Below, piece by piece: positions 35,535 through 44,767 of a stretch of 64,000 nt of DNA. A model generated the notes under the pieces. The model did no database searches and was not told the origin of the DNA. It worked only from the letters and a program-made list of their open reading frames with translations. Source of the DNA: Chondromyces crocatus (GTDB lineage: Bacteria > Myxococcota_A > Polyangia > Polyangiales > Polyangiaceae). Positions within the stretch are counted from its first letter, which is position 1; every line of letters begins with the position of its first letter. A program made the position numbers and the translations under genes. The DNA lies in contig NZ_CP012159.1 in NCBI RefSeq assembly GCF_001189295.1, forward strand, positions 7,867,001 to 7,931,000, in the 5' to 3' direction.

Positions 35535-37043
35535 TCAGCGAGACAGGGCGCGTCGGAAGAGCCGCAGCGTCGTCGGTGACGGCGACACCAACCGAGGCGC
35601 GCCGTGCACGAGAGGCTGGGGGGTGGAGACCCCTGCCCACGCCGCGAGCCGCGTCAGCGCGACCCCGCGATCGGCGTCTTCGAGCGACGAGATGCTGGCG
35701 TAGTGGTTCGCGCCCCGCGCCGTGAACAGGTACGAATCCTCGGCTCCACCCAGCGCGAACGCGCCAGCCGTCCACGGGTCGGTCTCGCCATAGATGAACA
35801 GGATCCGCTGCCCTTGCCCCTTCACCCACGTATCGATGTCCTGCATCGCCGCGGGATTGAAGACTGGCGCCGCGTCGATGCTGGGCAGGCTGTCGATGGC
35901 ATCCAGGTCGATGGTCAACAGATCCGCGATGTGGCTCTCGTCCGTTCCCGGCGCGCCGAGCTCGGTGAATGCTTGCCAGTAGTAGGGCTCGAAGCTCAGC
36001 ACCGAGGAGTCGTCGTAGAACGCGACCATGCCCACGGCCTCCAGGTACTGCCAGATCTCGTCGTCACTCGCCGCCGCGGTCGGGATGTCACCACAATCGC
36101 TGGCCCCGCTGTACTGCCAGAAGGCGAAGGGCAGGTCGATCACGGCCGCTTCCACGGCGGCTTCGATCCCCATGGTGTCGAACGAGTACCCCTGCACCAC
36201 CAGATCGGCCATCCGATCGAGCATCACGCTCCGTCGAAGCAGAACCTCTCGCTGGAAGTCCTTCAGGCGCTGGCGACACGCCGGATCGTCACCCACCTGC
36301 GCCAGGAACTCCCCGTAGCGCGCATCGCTCAAGCCGAAGCTCAGCGGCGCCACATAGGCCACGGTTCCATCCACGTCGTCCGGGTAGAAGCGGCGGTGAT
36401 ACACCGACGTCATCCCGCCCTTGCTCGCGCCGGTCGAGATCCAGGCACCGGAGTAGAGCGGTCGGATCAGCTCCACGATCCGGTGATGATCCGCCGCGGC
36501 TTGCTCGATGTTCAGCAACGACCAGTCCGCCGGGCTGGGACGTGAAGGATCGAAGTAGCGATGCTCCACGTAAAGCTGGTTCGCTTCGAGCAGGGCCGTC
36601 GGCTCTTCCAGGTACTGCCCGCCGAACAGCATGTATCCCGTCGTCGCCAGCACCGTCGGCGCGGCGTCGTCCCGGTGATGCAGCTGGATGCGCTGCTGGA
36701 ACGCCTGCCCATTCGGATTTCCGTGGTCCATGGGCTGGAGGATCGAGAGTTCGAAGTAGCGGTATCCATCCACACTGGAGGTGGCTTCGACCACCTCCAC
36801 ACCGTGGAGACCCGAGAGCCGCTCCAGGATGTCGGCCTGCGGTCCAGCGCCCCCGCCACCGTTGCCACCGTCGCCACCGTCACCCCCCGCGCCACCCGCG
36901 CCACCCGCGTTGCAGTCCGTCCCGCAGCTCCCCCCTCCCCCCTCGTTCGATTTGTTCGGGTTCCCGTCGTCGTCTCCGCCGCAAGCGACGAGGGCCAGGG
37001 AAGACAGGACAAGTGTGAAGATCGTGCGTCCGTAGATTCGCAT
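35535..37043 (-). CDS. PS-10 peptidase S37-like lipoprotein
   Basis: 502 residues. Lipobox with Cys21 (ALVAC) followed by a Gly/Asn/Asp-rich spacer. The mature part matches Peptidase_S37 (PS-10 tripeptidyl aminopeptidase) architecture: ERLSGLHGVEVVEATSSVDG, a GxSxG-like elbow WISTGASKGGMTSVYHRRFYP holding the nucleophile Ser, then IYGETDPWTAGAF with a catalytic Asp and ARGANHYASIS with a His. An exported aminopeptidase would fit a proteolytic predator. The gene converges with the hydrolase to its left. No other peptidase in the window is adjacent. Confidence 0.87.
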   Translation of the reverse strand: MRIYGRTIFTLVLSSLALVACGGDDDGNPNKSNEGGGGSCGTDCNAGGAGGAGGDGGDGGNGGGGAGPQADILERLSGLHGVEVVEATSSVDGYRYFELSILQPMDHGNPNGQAFQQRIQLHHRDDAAPTVLATTGYMLFGGQYLEEPTALLEANQLYVEHRYFDPSRPSPADWSLLNIEQAAADHHRIVELIRPLYSGAWISTGASKGGMTSVYHRRFYPDDVDGTVAYVAPLSFGLSDARYGEFLAQVGDDPACRQRLKDFQREVLLRRSVMLDRMADLVVQGYSFDTMGIEAAVEAAVIDLPFAFWQYSGASDCGDIPTAAASDDEIWQYLEAVGMVAFYDDSSVLSFEPYYWQAFTELGAPGTDESHIADLLTIDLDAIDSLPSIDAAPVFNPAAMQDIDTWVKGQGQRILFIYGETDPWTAGAFALGGAEDSYLFTARGANHYASISSLEDADRGVALTRLAAWAGVSTPQPLVHGAPRLVSPSPTTLRLFRRALSR

Positions 37044-37096
37044 GGGCCGATGCTACCCCGGCGACCCCACCGAAATCTTCCGGCACGACGCGGCAC

Positions 37097-37117
37097 GATC
37101 TCCCCGCCCCGGAGATC
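37097..37117 (-). terminator. Hairpin downstream of the SDR gene
   Basis: GATCTCC (37097-37103), 7-nt loop, GGAGATC (37111-37117). It lies just past the SDR stop on the reverse strand and before the S37 start. It has no T-run on that strand, so it is only a plausible terminator. Confidence 0.4.
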
Positions 37118-37135
37118 CCGTCGCGCGCGACGCCG

Positions 37136-38815
37136 CTACCAGTCCGTGGGTGCGTAGTCCTTCAAGAACTGCCCCCACAGATGCTGACCGGTGAGCAATC
37201 CCGAGAAGATGGGATCGCAGATTCGTGCTGCCCCATCGACAATGTCGAGCGGCGGATGGAACCCGTGCTCCTCCACCTTGCGCGCCGCGATCGCGGCGGG
37301 ATCCTCGTCCGTGACCCAGCCCGTATCCACGCTGTTCATGTGGATCCCGTCTTTCACGTAATCGGGCGCCGAGGTGCGGGTCATCATGTTGAGCGCGGCC
37401 TTGGCCATGTTCGTGTGCGGGTGCTTGTCGGTCTTGAAGGCCCGGTAGAACTGCCCCTCCATCGCCGACACGTTCACGATGTGCTTGTCGCCCGTCCGGT
37501 GCCGCAGCATCAGCGGCTTGAGCCGCGCGTTGAGGATGAACGGCGCCACGGCGTTGACGAGCTGCACCTCCAGCATCTCCACCGTCGTCACCTCTCCCAG
37601 CGTGAGCCGCCAGCTGTTCACACCGCGCAGATCGATCTGCTGCTGATCCGCGTCGTAGCGCCCGCGCGGGAACAGCGCGTCGGGCGGCGGCGCCTCCGTG
37701 TCCGAGGACAGCGCCCAGGCCAGCGGCCCATCCGCCGCCGTACGGATCTGCGAGAGCGCTGCGGGCTCGAGCAGCCCCGCGGCGCGGCGCGCGGGCGCAC
37801 CGCCCGACCCTCCCTGGCTCCGGAGCGCGTCGTACGCCGCGACCAGCGGCCGTGCCCCCTCGGGCAACGCCTCCAGCGCAGCCTGCTCCAGCGACACCAG
37901 GTGCTCGTAGTAGGCCGGCGGCCGCCGCACCGTCTGGCAGGCGTTGTTCAGCACGAAGTCCAGCCGATCCAGCGACTGATCCAGGTGCCGCGCGAACAGC
38001 TCCACGCTCGGCGCGTGGCGCAGATCCAGCCCGTAGATGTGGAGACGCCCGGACCACGCCTCGAAATCGGCCTCCTCCGCGTACCGGCGCGCCGCGTCGT
38101 GAGGAAAGCGCGTCGACACGATCACCCTCGCCCCTGCCCGGAGCAGCTTGATCGCCGCCTGGTAGCCGATCTTGACCCGCGCCCCCGTGACCAGTGCCAC
38201 GCGCCCATCGAGGGGTGCCGACTGGTTCCGCTTCTCGAAGTTCAGGTCACCACAGCGCCCGCACATCGCGTCATAGAAGAAGTGGACGGCCCGGAACGGC
38301 GCCTTGCAGACGTAGCACTTCCGCTCGTTCTGCAGCGCCTCCTCCGGCGCTTCCGGCGGGCTCGCCGCCGGCTCGACCCGAGGTGGCGCCGTCATCTGGA
38401 GCGGCGTGACGAACACCGGCTCCCGCCGCGCCGCGCGGATGCCCGTCGCGTCGAGCAGCGCGGCGTCCGCCGCTTTCCGCTGCCCGTGCTCTCGGCGTCG
38501 GAACGCCTTGGCCAGCTCCCGCTGCTCCGCCCGCTCTGGCCTGGAGAGCTTGCCTGCCGCCATGAGCAAGCGCCGCCGGAACGTGAGATCCAGCTCTGCC
38601 AGCAGCGCCCGCTGGGCCCCGAGCGACTCCAGGACCCGGACGCACGTCTCCACCTCGTGAGGCGTCGGCGGCGCTGGCAGCGCCTCCGACGTCATCTCCG
38701 ACGTCATCTCCGACGTCAGCGGCGCCGACGGTGGACTTTCCGGGATCTCGGGGAGAGAGGGAGCCTCGACAGCTTCCGGGCTCAGGGCGGGACGGTCGTC
38801 CATCGGCGCTCCCAT
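37136..38815 (-). CDS. Short-chain dehydrogenase/reductase with N-terminal zinc ribbon
   Basis: 559 residues. The N-terminal 160 are helical and low-complexity, with TSEMTSEMTSE repeats. A zinc-ribbon-like segment (Cys167, 170, 185, 188) precedes an SDR domain from 203 on, with TGARVKIGYQ (nucleotide-binding Gly motif), LVNAVAPF and NNACQTVRRP. In place of the active-site Tyr-x3-Lys there is HTNMAKAALN, where Lys remains but Tyr is replaced by His/Thr. Either catalysis is changed or a different residue supplies the proton. Plant and bacterial relatives with this substitution exist, so it is probably not a dead gene. An in-frame ATG at 38803 (MDDRPALS), with GGGAG just before it, is an alternative start. 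Confidence 0.82.
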   Translation of the reverse strand: MGAPMDDRPALSPEAVEAPSLPEIPESPPSAPLTSEMTSEMTSEALPAPPTPHEVETCVRVLESLGAQRALLAELDLTFRRRLLMAAGKLSRPERAEQRELAKAFRRREHGQRKAADAALLDATGIRAARREPVFVTPLQMTAPPRVEPAASPPEAPEEALQNERKCYVCKAPFRAVHFFYDAMCGRCGDLNFEKRNQSAPLDGRVALVTGARVKIGYQAAIKLLRAGARVIVSTRFPHDAARRYAEEADFEAWSGRLHIYGLDLRHAPSVELFARHLDQSLDRLDFVLNNACQTVRRPPAYYEHLVSLEQAALEALPEGARPLVAAYDALRSQGGSGGAPARRAAGLLEPAALSQIRTAADGPLAWALSSDTEAPPPDALFPRGRYDADQQQIDLRGVNSWRLTLGEVTTVEMLEVQLVNAVAPFILNARLKPLMLRHRTGDKHIVNVSAMEGQFYRAFKTDKHPHTNMAKAALNMMTRTSAPDYVKDGIHMNSVDTGWVTDEDPAAIAARKVEEHGFHPPLDIVDGAARICDPIFSGLLTGQHLWGQFLKDYAPTDW

Positions 38816-38891
38816 AGCATGAGCGCGTGACGACCGTGGGCCTACGGAGAGCGGTGCCCGCTGGCGCCCGCTCCCCCTCGGCGTGCGACGG

Positions 38892-39749
38892 TCACTCGAC
38901 GACGATCCGGCCGCGGATCGACTCGCCGTTGGCGATGCCGTGCATGTAGAAGTTGTAGGTCCCCGCGACGTTCACCGGCCGCGTCCTGGCGTCGTAGGCC
39001 CCCGGCTGGATGGCCGCTCCCGTGTGCGCGAAGCCCTGGTTGGGGTTGTCCGCGTGGATCTCGCGGGGCACACCATCCTGGTTGTAGAAGCGCACGTTGA
39101 TCGGGTTGTCGGCGGACAGGTTCGACAGTGCCTTGATCCGGGTCGGGTACGCACCGAACGAGTCGGTCGTGTTCACCCGCGACGCCACGTTCGGCGGGAT
39201 GACGATCGTGATCTGCGGCAGGATCTCGATCGTCAGATCCGCGTCGTTCACGCCCACGTCCGACGTCGCGGTGACCTTCCCCAGGGAGGTGCCCACCGTG
39301 CTGTTGCTGAACGTGTTGAGCGTCAGCGTCACCTCCACCTCGGTGGAGCCGTCGAGCGTCACCGTCGCGTTGCTCCAGGTCGTCCCCACGTCGCCGCCCG
39401 CGAGGCCCGTCACGCCCAGCGTCACCGAGCCCACGAAGCCGTTCGGCGTGACGATCACCGTCGTGTCCGTCTCGGCCTGCAGCTCCACCTCGTGGACGGG
39501 CGTCCCGAGCCGCACGCTGTAGGTCGCCTCGCGCACCGCCTCGCTACCGCCCTCGCCCCCGGTCCCACCGCCGGTGGTCGTCGTGGTCGTCGTGGTCGTC
39601 GTCGGCGAACCACCGCCGCCCTCTTCCGGGTCCTCGTCGGTCAGACCGGCCGGAAGATCACCGGCGCAAGCCGCGAGCAACGCGCCGAACGACAGGGCGG
39701 CCACGAACTGCTTTGCGAAGGACCTGGGGAGGATGGTGCGAAGGGTCAT
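38892..39749 (-). CDS. Cupredoxin-like lipoprotein lacking the copper cysteine
   Basis: 285 residues. Lipobox Cys28 (LAACAG), a Gly/Thr-rich spacer with ten consecutive Thr, a beta-sandwich region at 75-190 of the bacterial Ig/fibronectin kind (TVIVTPNGFVGSVTLGVTG), and a C-terminal cupredoxin-like stretch, VPREIHADNP...AGTYNFYMHGIANGESIRG. Cupredoxins bind Cu through His, Cys, His and Met. Here His and Met-His are visible but the Cys position is Tyr, so type-1 copper binding is unlikely. Surface role unknown; it may keep only the fold. No operon partner; the SDR gene follows 76 nt later on the same strand. Confidence 0.75.
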   Translation of the reverse strand: MTLRTILPRSFAKQFVAALSFGALLAACAGDLPAGLTDEDPEEGGGGSPTTTTTTTTTTGGGTGGEGGSEAVREATYSVRLGTPVHEVELQAETDTTVIVTPNGFVGSVTLGVTGLAGGDVGTTWSNATVTLDGSTEVEVTLTLNTFSNSTVGTSLGKVTATSDVGVNDADLTIEILPQITIVIPPNVASRVNTTDSFGAYPTRIKALSNLSADNPINVRFYNQDGVPREIHADNPNQGFAHTGAAIQPGAYDARTRPVNVAGTYNFYMHGIANGESIRGRIVVE

Positions 39750-39892
39750 CGGTGTACCTCATCAGGACCGTTAGCAAGGAAGAAGCCAACAGCCCATCAG
39801 ACGATATACCCTGCATGCACCGCGATTTCCCAGCAGCGATCCCACGCCGCCGGGAAGAAACATGGACCACGCAGACCTCACCTGGGTAACCG

Positions 39893-41476
39893 ATGCCCCA
39901 GGGAGCTTGCCCAGCAGCAACGAAGGCACATTTGTTCGAGGGTGGTGCATTGCGCAGCGTGTTCCGCGAGCTGGGTCGCATCCGGGTGCGGCTCCTCGTC
40001 GTCAACGTCGTCGTGCTCCTCGTTCCCGTCGTCGGGCTGGAGTTCGCCCGCATCCACGAGCGGCAGCTCCTCGAAGCCCTGGAGCGCGACATGCGCAACC
40101 AGGCTTCCCTCGTCCGCGCCTTCGTCGAGCGCGACCTCACCGACCAGGTGGACCTCGGCGATCCACGCCACGCCAACATCCTCACCACCGCCGCGGCCCG
40201 CACCCGCACCCGCATCCGCCTGATCGACGCGACCGGCGCCGTGCTCGCCGACTCCCACGAGCACGGTCCCCCCGAGGGCCCCGAGCCTCCGCCCCCCTCG
40301 CTCGTGCCCCGCTCCATCCGCGAGAACAGCGGCTTCACCCGCGACTACAACCTCTCCCGTGGCCCGAAGACCTGGCCCGAGATCCCCGACCGACCCGAGG
40401 TCCGCAAGGCGCTCGAAGGCCACCCTGCCTCCATGACCCGGATCCGGGACCGCCACCCCGACGTCCTGCTCTTCATCACCGAACCCATCCGCAACCGCGG
40501 CCGCGTCGTCGGCGCTGCCTACCTCGTACGCTCCACCCAGCCCGTCCTCGTCGAGCTGCACCGCATCCGCACCGGCCTCGTGCGCGTCCTTGCCGTCGCC
40601 CTCTTGATCACCGGCACCGCCACCCTCTTGCTCGCCTGGTCCATCTCCCGCCCCCTCGGACGCCTCTCCCGCGCCGCCCGCCGCGTCGCCGAGGGCGAGC
40701 CCGACGTGAGCATCCCCGTCTCCGGCGGCGGTGAGATCGAAGAGCTGGGCGCCTCCTTCGCCCGCATGAAGGACCAGCTCGACGCGCGCCTCCGCTTCAT
40801 CCAGGACTTCGCCGCCGACGTCGCCCACGAGTTCAAGTCCCCCCTCACCTCGCTCCGCGGCGCCGCCGAGCTGCTCGAAGAGGGCGCCGACGACGACCCC
40901 GAAGCCCGCCGCCGTTTCCTCCGCAACATCACCCTCGACGTCGAGCGCCTCGACCGCCTCGTCTCTCGCCTCCTCGAGCTCAGCCGCATCGAGGCCTCCC
41001 GCGAGCCCATGACCGACATCGATCTCCCCGCCCTGCTCCAACGCGTCGTCGACCGCGCCAGCACCCCGGACCAACCCGTCGTGCTGCACCCCGCGCGCAT
41101 CTCCCGACGCCTTCTCGCCCGCGCCACCGACCTCGAAGCCGCCCTGCTCAACCTCGCCGAGAACGCCGTCCGCTTCTCGCCCACGGGACAGCCCGTCGAG
41201 ATCACCGTGCGCGACCACGACCCGACCGCCTCGATCCACATCGTCGTCGAGGACCACGGCCCAGGCATCCCGCCCACGAACCTCGCGCGCATCTTCGACC
41301 GCTTCTTCACCACCGACGAAGCCCGCGACGGCACGGGCCTCGGCCTCGCCATCGTGCAGAGCGTCGCGCAAGCCCATGGCGGCCGCGTGCACGTCGAGAG
41401 CCGCTGGACCGGCGACGTCCCGGAGGGCGCCCCCACCGGCGCCACGTTCACCCTGGAGCTGCCCACCCAGCGCTGA
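39893..41476 (+). CDS. Sensor histidine kinase
   Basis: 527 residues from the ATG (a TTG at 39950 preceded by GAGGGTGG is a likely true start). Two membrane segments (RLLVVNVVVLLVPVVGLEFA and VLAVALLITGTATLLLAWSI) flank an extracytoplasmic sensor of about 165 residues. Then HAMP, HisKA with H312 in FAADVAHEFKSPLTSLRGAA, and HATPase with NLAENAVRFSP (N box), DHGPGIPP (G1) and GTGLGLAIVQ (G2). The intact kinase set indicates activity. No response regulator is adjacent; the OmpR-type one at 20007 is an orphan and a possible partner. A 29-codon readable continuation follows the stop (see findings). Confidence 0.9.
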   Translation: MPQGACPAATKAHLFEGGALRSVFRELGRIRVRLLVVNVVVLLVPVVGLEFARIHERQLLEALERDMRNQASLVRAFVERDLTDQVDLGDPRHANILTTAAARTRTRIRLIDATGAVLADSHEHGPPEGPEPPPPSLVPRSIRENSGFTRDYNLSRGPKTWPEIPDRPEVRKALEGHPASMTRIRDRHPDVLLFITEPIRNRGRVVGAAYLVRSTQPVLVELHRIRTGLVRVLAVALLITGTATLLLAWSISRPLGRLSRAARRVAEGEPDVSIPVSGGGEIEELGASFARMKDQLDARLRFIQDFAADVAHEFKSPLTSLRGAAELLEEGADDDPEARRRFLRNITLDVERLDRLVSRLLELSRIEASREPMTDIDLPALLQRVVDRASTPDQPVVLHPARISRRLLARATDLEAALLNLAENAVRFSPTGQPVEITVRDHDPTASIHIVVEDHGPGIPPTNLARIFDRFFTTDEARDGTGLGLAIVQSVAQAHGGRVHVESRWTGDVPEGAPTGATFTLELPTQR

Positions 41477-42012
41477 CCCGCAGACCCACGCGCCACACCG
41501 CTGACGCAGCTCGACGGCCTCATCGCGACCTCGCTGGACTGGCTGATCACCAAGCGCCGCTCTTGAACTGGCTCGCCTCGCCAACAGCCCTCCGTGCCGG
41601 CACTCCAGTTCCTCCCGTCTCATCCCGAAGACGCGACACACCAGGCAACTCGCCGCGTACCTCGACGCCATGCCGACCGACGGCGAGGCCCCCCTTGCGC
41701 TCCTCGCATCGACCCCTTCAACGCATGACCTTCTTCGTGGCCATCGACGCCCGACCTGCGCCCCCACGGCGCCTCACCACCGCAAGGGGTCTTCCCGCGC
41801 CACGCCGGCCCCTTCCCGTGCCACTGAACCCATTCCTCCAGCGACACCGCGATCCTCCTCGTGCCATTCGGCCATTCCCCTTCAGCACCGCAGGACTCCT
41901 CCCTCACGTCCCTGCGGCGCCCCCTCCACTGACGCAGAGCACCACGCGCACTAGATCCTCATTCACTGAACCCTGGAGTCACGCGTGAACCCCACGACGG
42001 AACGAGGACAAC
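41477..42012. other. Degenerate region after the histidine kinase
   Basis: 536 bases without a convincing gene. The kinase frame continues after its TGA for 29 codons (ending LIATSLDWLITKRRS and a TGA at 41563-41565), which reads like protein sequence. Elsewhere the frames hold short sensible fragments such as RQLAAYLDAMPTDGEAPLAL, broken by stops. It may be the wreck of one or two genes. The ribosome site GAGG for the DUF1036 gene lies at 42004. Confidence 0.5.
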
Positions 42013-42447
42013 GTGAAACACGCAATGCTGGGAATCGCTTCCGCGCTCATGCTGCTGGCATGGTCTGCGGCGGCCCACGCCGACATCCGCATCTGTAACC
42101 ACGCCGGAGAGAAGATCTGGGTGGCCATGGCGGCCTACCAGAGCGGCCGCTGGATCAGCTCCGGCTGGTACGGCCATGAAAACGGCACCTGCCGCACCCT
42201 CGTCAAGGGAAGGCCGACGAACACGCGGTACTACTTCCACGTGCAAGGAGAGTCCGGAAAGCGATGGGGAGGTCCCAACCGCTTCTGCGTCGAACCCAAC
42301 GACGCTTTCACGATCGAGCGCGCCGAGGAGATCTCGTGGTGCGAGCCGCGCCCCTTCTTCTGCCGCTGGACGGCCGACGGCCCCCGAGAAGAGATCGTGG
42401 TGACCCCCGGGTATGCAGGCCTCCACGAGAGCCGCTGCGACATCTGA
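42013..42447 (+). CDS. Exported DUF1036 protein
   Basis: 144 residues of the DUF1036 family, small exported proteins of unknown role. Signal peptide (MLLAWSAAAHA) is cut near residue 23. The conserved core is ICNHAGEKIWVAMAAYQSGRW, SSGWYGHENGTCRTLV, TRYYFHVQGES and RFCVEPNDAFTI. Several cysteines, at least four in the core, suggest disulphides. GTG start with GAGG six bases upstream. The gene stands alone: it is flanked by the degenerate region and a terminator. Confidence 0.88.
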   Translation: MKHAMLGIASALMLLAWSAAAHADIRICNHAGEKIWVAMAAYQSGRWISSGWYGHENGTCRTLVKGRPTNTRYYFHVQGESGKRWGGPNRFCVEPNDAFTIERAEEISWCEPRPFFCRWTADGPREEIVVTPGYAGLHESRCDI

Positions 42448-42448
42448 G

Positions 42449-42467
42449 CCTGCGTTTCACGCGCAGG
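42449..42467. terminator. Hairpin between convergent genes
   Basis: CCTGCG (42449-42454) pairs with CGCAGG (42462-42467) over a 7-nt loop, two bases after the DUF1036 stop and before the stop of the convergent lipoprotein gene. Confidence 0.45.
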
Positions 42468-42489
42468 AAGAACGCGCCGAAGCCTCACC

Positions 42490-43716
42490 TCACGGCGACG
42501 TCGCTTCGGGCGAGAACACGATGGGATAGACCACGGTGACGAGCCCGAAATCCTGCTCGGGGAACGAGAGCTTCTCGAACTCCGCGAGGACGCACGACAC
42601 CACCTCCTGGTCCTTGTCCTTCATCGCAGGTGCCGCCGCCTGTCCTGGAATTGCCGGCACGGGCTCATCACTCGCCTCGACCACGTGGCCCCCCTCATCG
42701 ATCCTGAACAGGACGGTCACGCGGCCCGTCAGCGTCGCATCGCGCAGCAGCCCCGCCTCGTAGCAAGCCCGGAAGCGCTCGAAGTGTCCCCGGACCACCC
42801 CCTGGATCACCTCCGGGCGGAGCCGACGCGCCGTCCGCGTGCGCAGAACGGGCCCCAGCCGCTCGCTGAAGCTCACCACGATCTCCGGCACGCCCCCCGG
42901 CGTCCCCTGCACACCGCCCACGATCGACAGCACGCTCGCCATGTCGCCGAAGCGCAGCCCCCTGTCCTCCGTGAACCTCATCCCGGAAAGGCAAGGACGC
43001 GAGAGCCCCTGACAGGCCTCGGCCAGCGCCGTGCCGAGGACTTCCCCTTCGGATGGCGTCCCCGAGGGCGAGCGCGTCACCGAGCGGTCCAGCACCGAGG
43101 CGAGCTGCCAGTGCATCGATCCCGCCTTCGGAGGCGAGACATCCCCGAACTGGATTCCGAGCCGGTCCCGCCCGGCATGCAGCACGAGCTGCCGCCGCGA
43201 CGGCGCCCCCAGCATCTCCTTCGGGTCCGTCGGGTCGGAAGGGTTTCCGATCACCGGCGTGCGCACCTGGATCCAGCCCGGACCGACGTGCAGCAAGGCC
43301 TCGGGATGGCCCGCCATGCCGCACGTCTGAAGGACGCTGGTCACCGACTGGAACGGCACCTCGGCGGCCACCTCGACCACGCAGGGCTCCGTCCCACCGC
43401 CGGCTACGGTGCTCCGAGGCCGCGCGCGCAGCGGGCCGAGCAGCTCCTCGATGGGCTCGAACTCGTCGCTCTGCAACGCCGTGACGGGTGCCACGACCAC
43501 CCCGTCGAGGCGGAGTGACTGCCCATCGAGCTGGAGCCGAGGCCCGTCCTTGGGCGGCCTCGCCGCCTGCTGGGGCGCACCAGCGGCGAGCGGTGGAGAC
43601 GTGGCGCCCCCCTGGGGCTGCGGCATCGTCGAGGCAGGCAAAGGCCCCTCCGACCCCCCACACGCCGCGAGCAACGCCCCTGCGAGAAGCGCGTTGATGC
43701 CCCGCATCACCGCCAT
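42490..43716 (-). CDS. Lipoprotein with AgmX/PglI-type C-terminal domain
   Basis: 408 residues. Lipobox Cys19 (LLAAC) and a Pro/Ala-rich linker. The final 90 residues have VVRGHFERFRACYEAGLLRD and GRVTVLFRIDEGGHV, the AgmX/PglI C-terminal domain (TonB-like) seen in myxobacterial adventurous-motility and spore-coat proteins. The middle (120-300) is a beta-rich region, not recognised. Function unknown; the domain may mediate contact with other envelope proteins. Start MAVMRGINAL is chosen for its signal peptide; the frame runs open upstream only as low-complexity sequence. GGAG lies three bases before it, so the ATG at 43707 with better spacing is an alternative. Confidence 0.8.
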   Translation of the reverse strand: MAVMRGINALLAGALLAACGGSEGPLPASTMPQPQGGATSPPLAAGAPQQAARPPKDGPRLQLDGQSLRLDGVVVAPVTALQSDEFEPIEELLGPLRARPRSTVAGGGTEPCVVEVAAEVPFQSVTSVLQTCGMAGHPEALLHVGPGWIQVRTPVIGNPSDPTDPKEMLGAPSRRQLVLHAGRDRLGIQFGDVSPPKAGSMHWQLASVLDRSVTRSPSGTPSEGEVLGTALAEACQGLSRPCLSGMRFTEDRGLRFGDMASVLSIVGGVQGTPGGVPEIVVSFSERLGPVLRTRTARRLRPEVIQGVVRGHFERFRACYEAGLLRDATLTGRVTVLFRIDEGGHVVEASDEPVPAIPGQAAAPAMKDKDQEVVSCVLAEFEKLSFPEQDFGLVTVVYPIVFSPEATSP

Positions 43717-44191
43717 GGCTCCGAACCGTCGTGGGCTCCCCCGAAGGCGCATGACCGGGTCTTCCGCCATCTCGGGATGGAAGGGAAGCGAAACACTCGC
43801 TCTCACGGTGCTCTCGATTCCAGACGCACCCAGGGTGGTCTTCGTTCGATGCACACGGTCGTGACGATGCCGGCCAATCGATGGCTGAGAATCGTCACCC
43901 CCATCCTTTGCAGCCTTGCCGCGAGATCCGACGCCTTCGTGTAGAACGCAGATTCCTCGATGAGCGAGGAATCGCCGCACGGCTCTTCTCGGCTCGATGT
44001 CACGTGCATTCGCGCAACGACGACACCGGCGAACGCCTCGTGGCGAACGCCGGTGGTCCTTTCGTCCCGGAGGACGGGTCAATCCGTCGCAAGGACGGCC
44101 ATGGCGCGAGCATGAAGCGGCCCGCCGCGCCCGCGGGCATCCATTCCTTCAGCCATTCAGCGCGTGCTCATTACAGGGAGCACGACGCCCT
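43717..44191. other. Intergenic region with a 9-bp inverted repeat
   Basis: 475 bases with no gene supported. GATTCCTCG (43951-43959) and CGAGGAATC (43965-43973) form a perfect 9-bp hairpin with a 5-nt loop. It could terminate the gene ending at 44192 (reverse strand) or be an operator of the lipoprotein gene 235 nt further on. Confidence 0.55.
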
Positions 44192-44767
44192 TCAGCTCGC
44201 CACGGATGCAGGCCCTGCCTCCTCCTGCTCCGCGACCTCTTCCGCCCTGACGGCAGCCTTCGCGATCGGCGCGACCACGGCGGCCTGACCGGCCCCCTGC
44301 TCGCTGCTCTTCTTCGCCTTGGCCTTGGTCGCGAGGCCCTTCTTCGCTGGCGCGACCTGGTAATCGATCAGGTGCGTCAGCGCGTTGAGGATCTCGCCCC
44401 GTGCCGGGGAGACCCGCGCTCGTCGCCGCGCTTGCGAGGAGATCTCCCCGATCTGCGCCGCGATCTCGTGGCCGAGACAGAAGGACGTCTGTTGCAGGTT
44501 CTCGGCCATCTGCCGGGCTGCCGCGAGGAACATCGATACCTTGCGGTAATCGCTGATGTTCGCTCGGAGGCGGTCCATGTCGTCCACGTTGAGCCCGGCC
44601 TGCGCGATCTGTGCCGGGGTGAGGACCAGGATGTTATCCATGGCCTTGTCGACTTTGTCTCGGAGCTTGAGCATTCTCGGCAGATCGGCGTCGTCCACGA
44701 ACTTCAAGACCACGCTGCTCGCGTCGATGTGCATCTCGCCCGGATCGGGTTGCATGGGTCCAGCCAC
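44192..44767 (-). CDS. Hypothetical helical protein with Lys/Ala-rich tail
   Basis: 191 residues, not recognised. Residues 1-135 are helical with an amphipathic pattern (LPRMLKLRDKVDKAMDNILV, MDRLRANISDYRKVSMFLAA, SFCLGHEIAAQIGEISSQAR). The tail (140-191) is Ala/Lys/Glu-rich, including KKGLATKAKAKKSSEQ, as in histone-like or DNA-associated proteins, but such tails also occur elsewhere. No membrane segment. AAGGAGGA seven bases before the GTG start is one of the best ribosome sites in the window. Its promoter must lie in the 1.1 kb gene-free region to the right that holds the phased 22-nt array. Confidence 0.75.
   Translation of the reverse strand: MAGPMQPDPGEMHIDASSVVLKFVDDADLPRMLKLRDKVDKAMDNILVLTPAQIAQAGLNVDDMDRLRANISDYRKVSMFLAAARQMAENLQQTSFCLGHEIAAQIGEISSQARRRARVSPARGEILNALTHLIDYQVAPAKKGLATKAKAKKSSEQGAGQAAVVAPIAKAAVRAEEVAEQEEAGPASVAS

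Noticed and set aside
41563-41988. Forward reading frame of 141 codons after the histidine kinase
   Set aside because: Pro/Arg-rich composition and no domain; it looks like a shadow of a degenerate region.
43717-44082. N-terminal extension of the AgmX-type lipoprotein
   Set aside because: It is low-complexity Arg/His-rich sequence and contains a hairpin; the signal peptide and lipobox begin at 43716.
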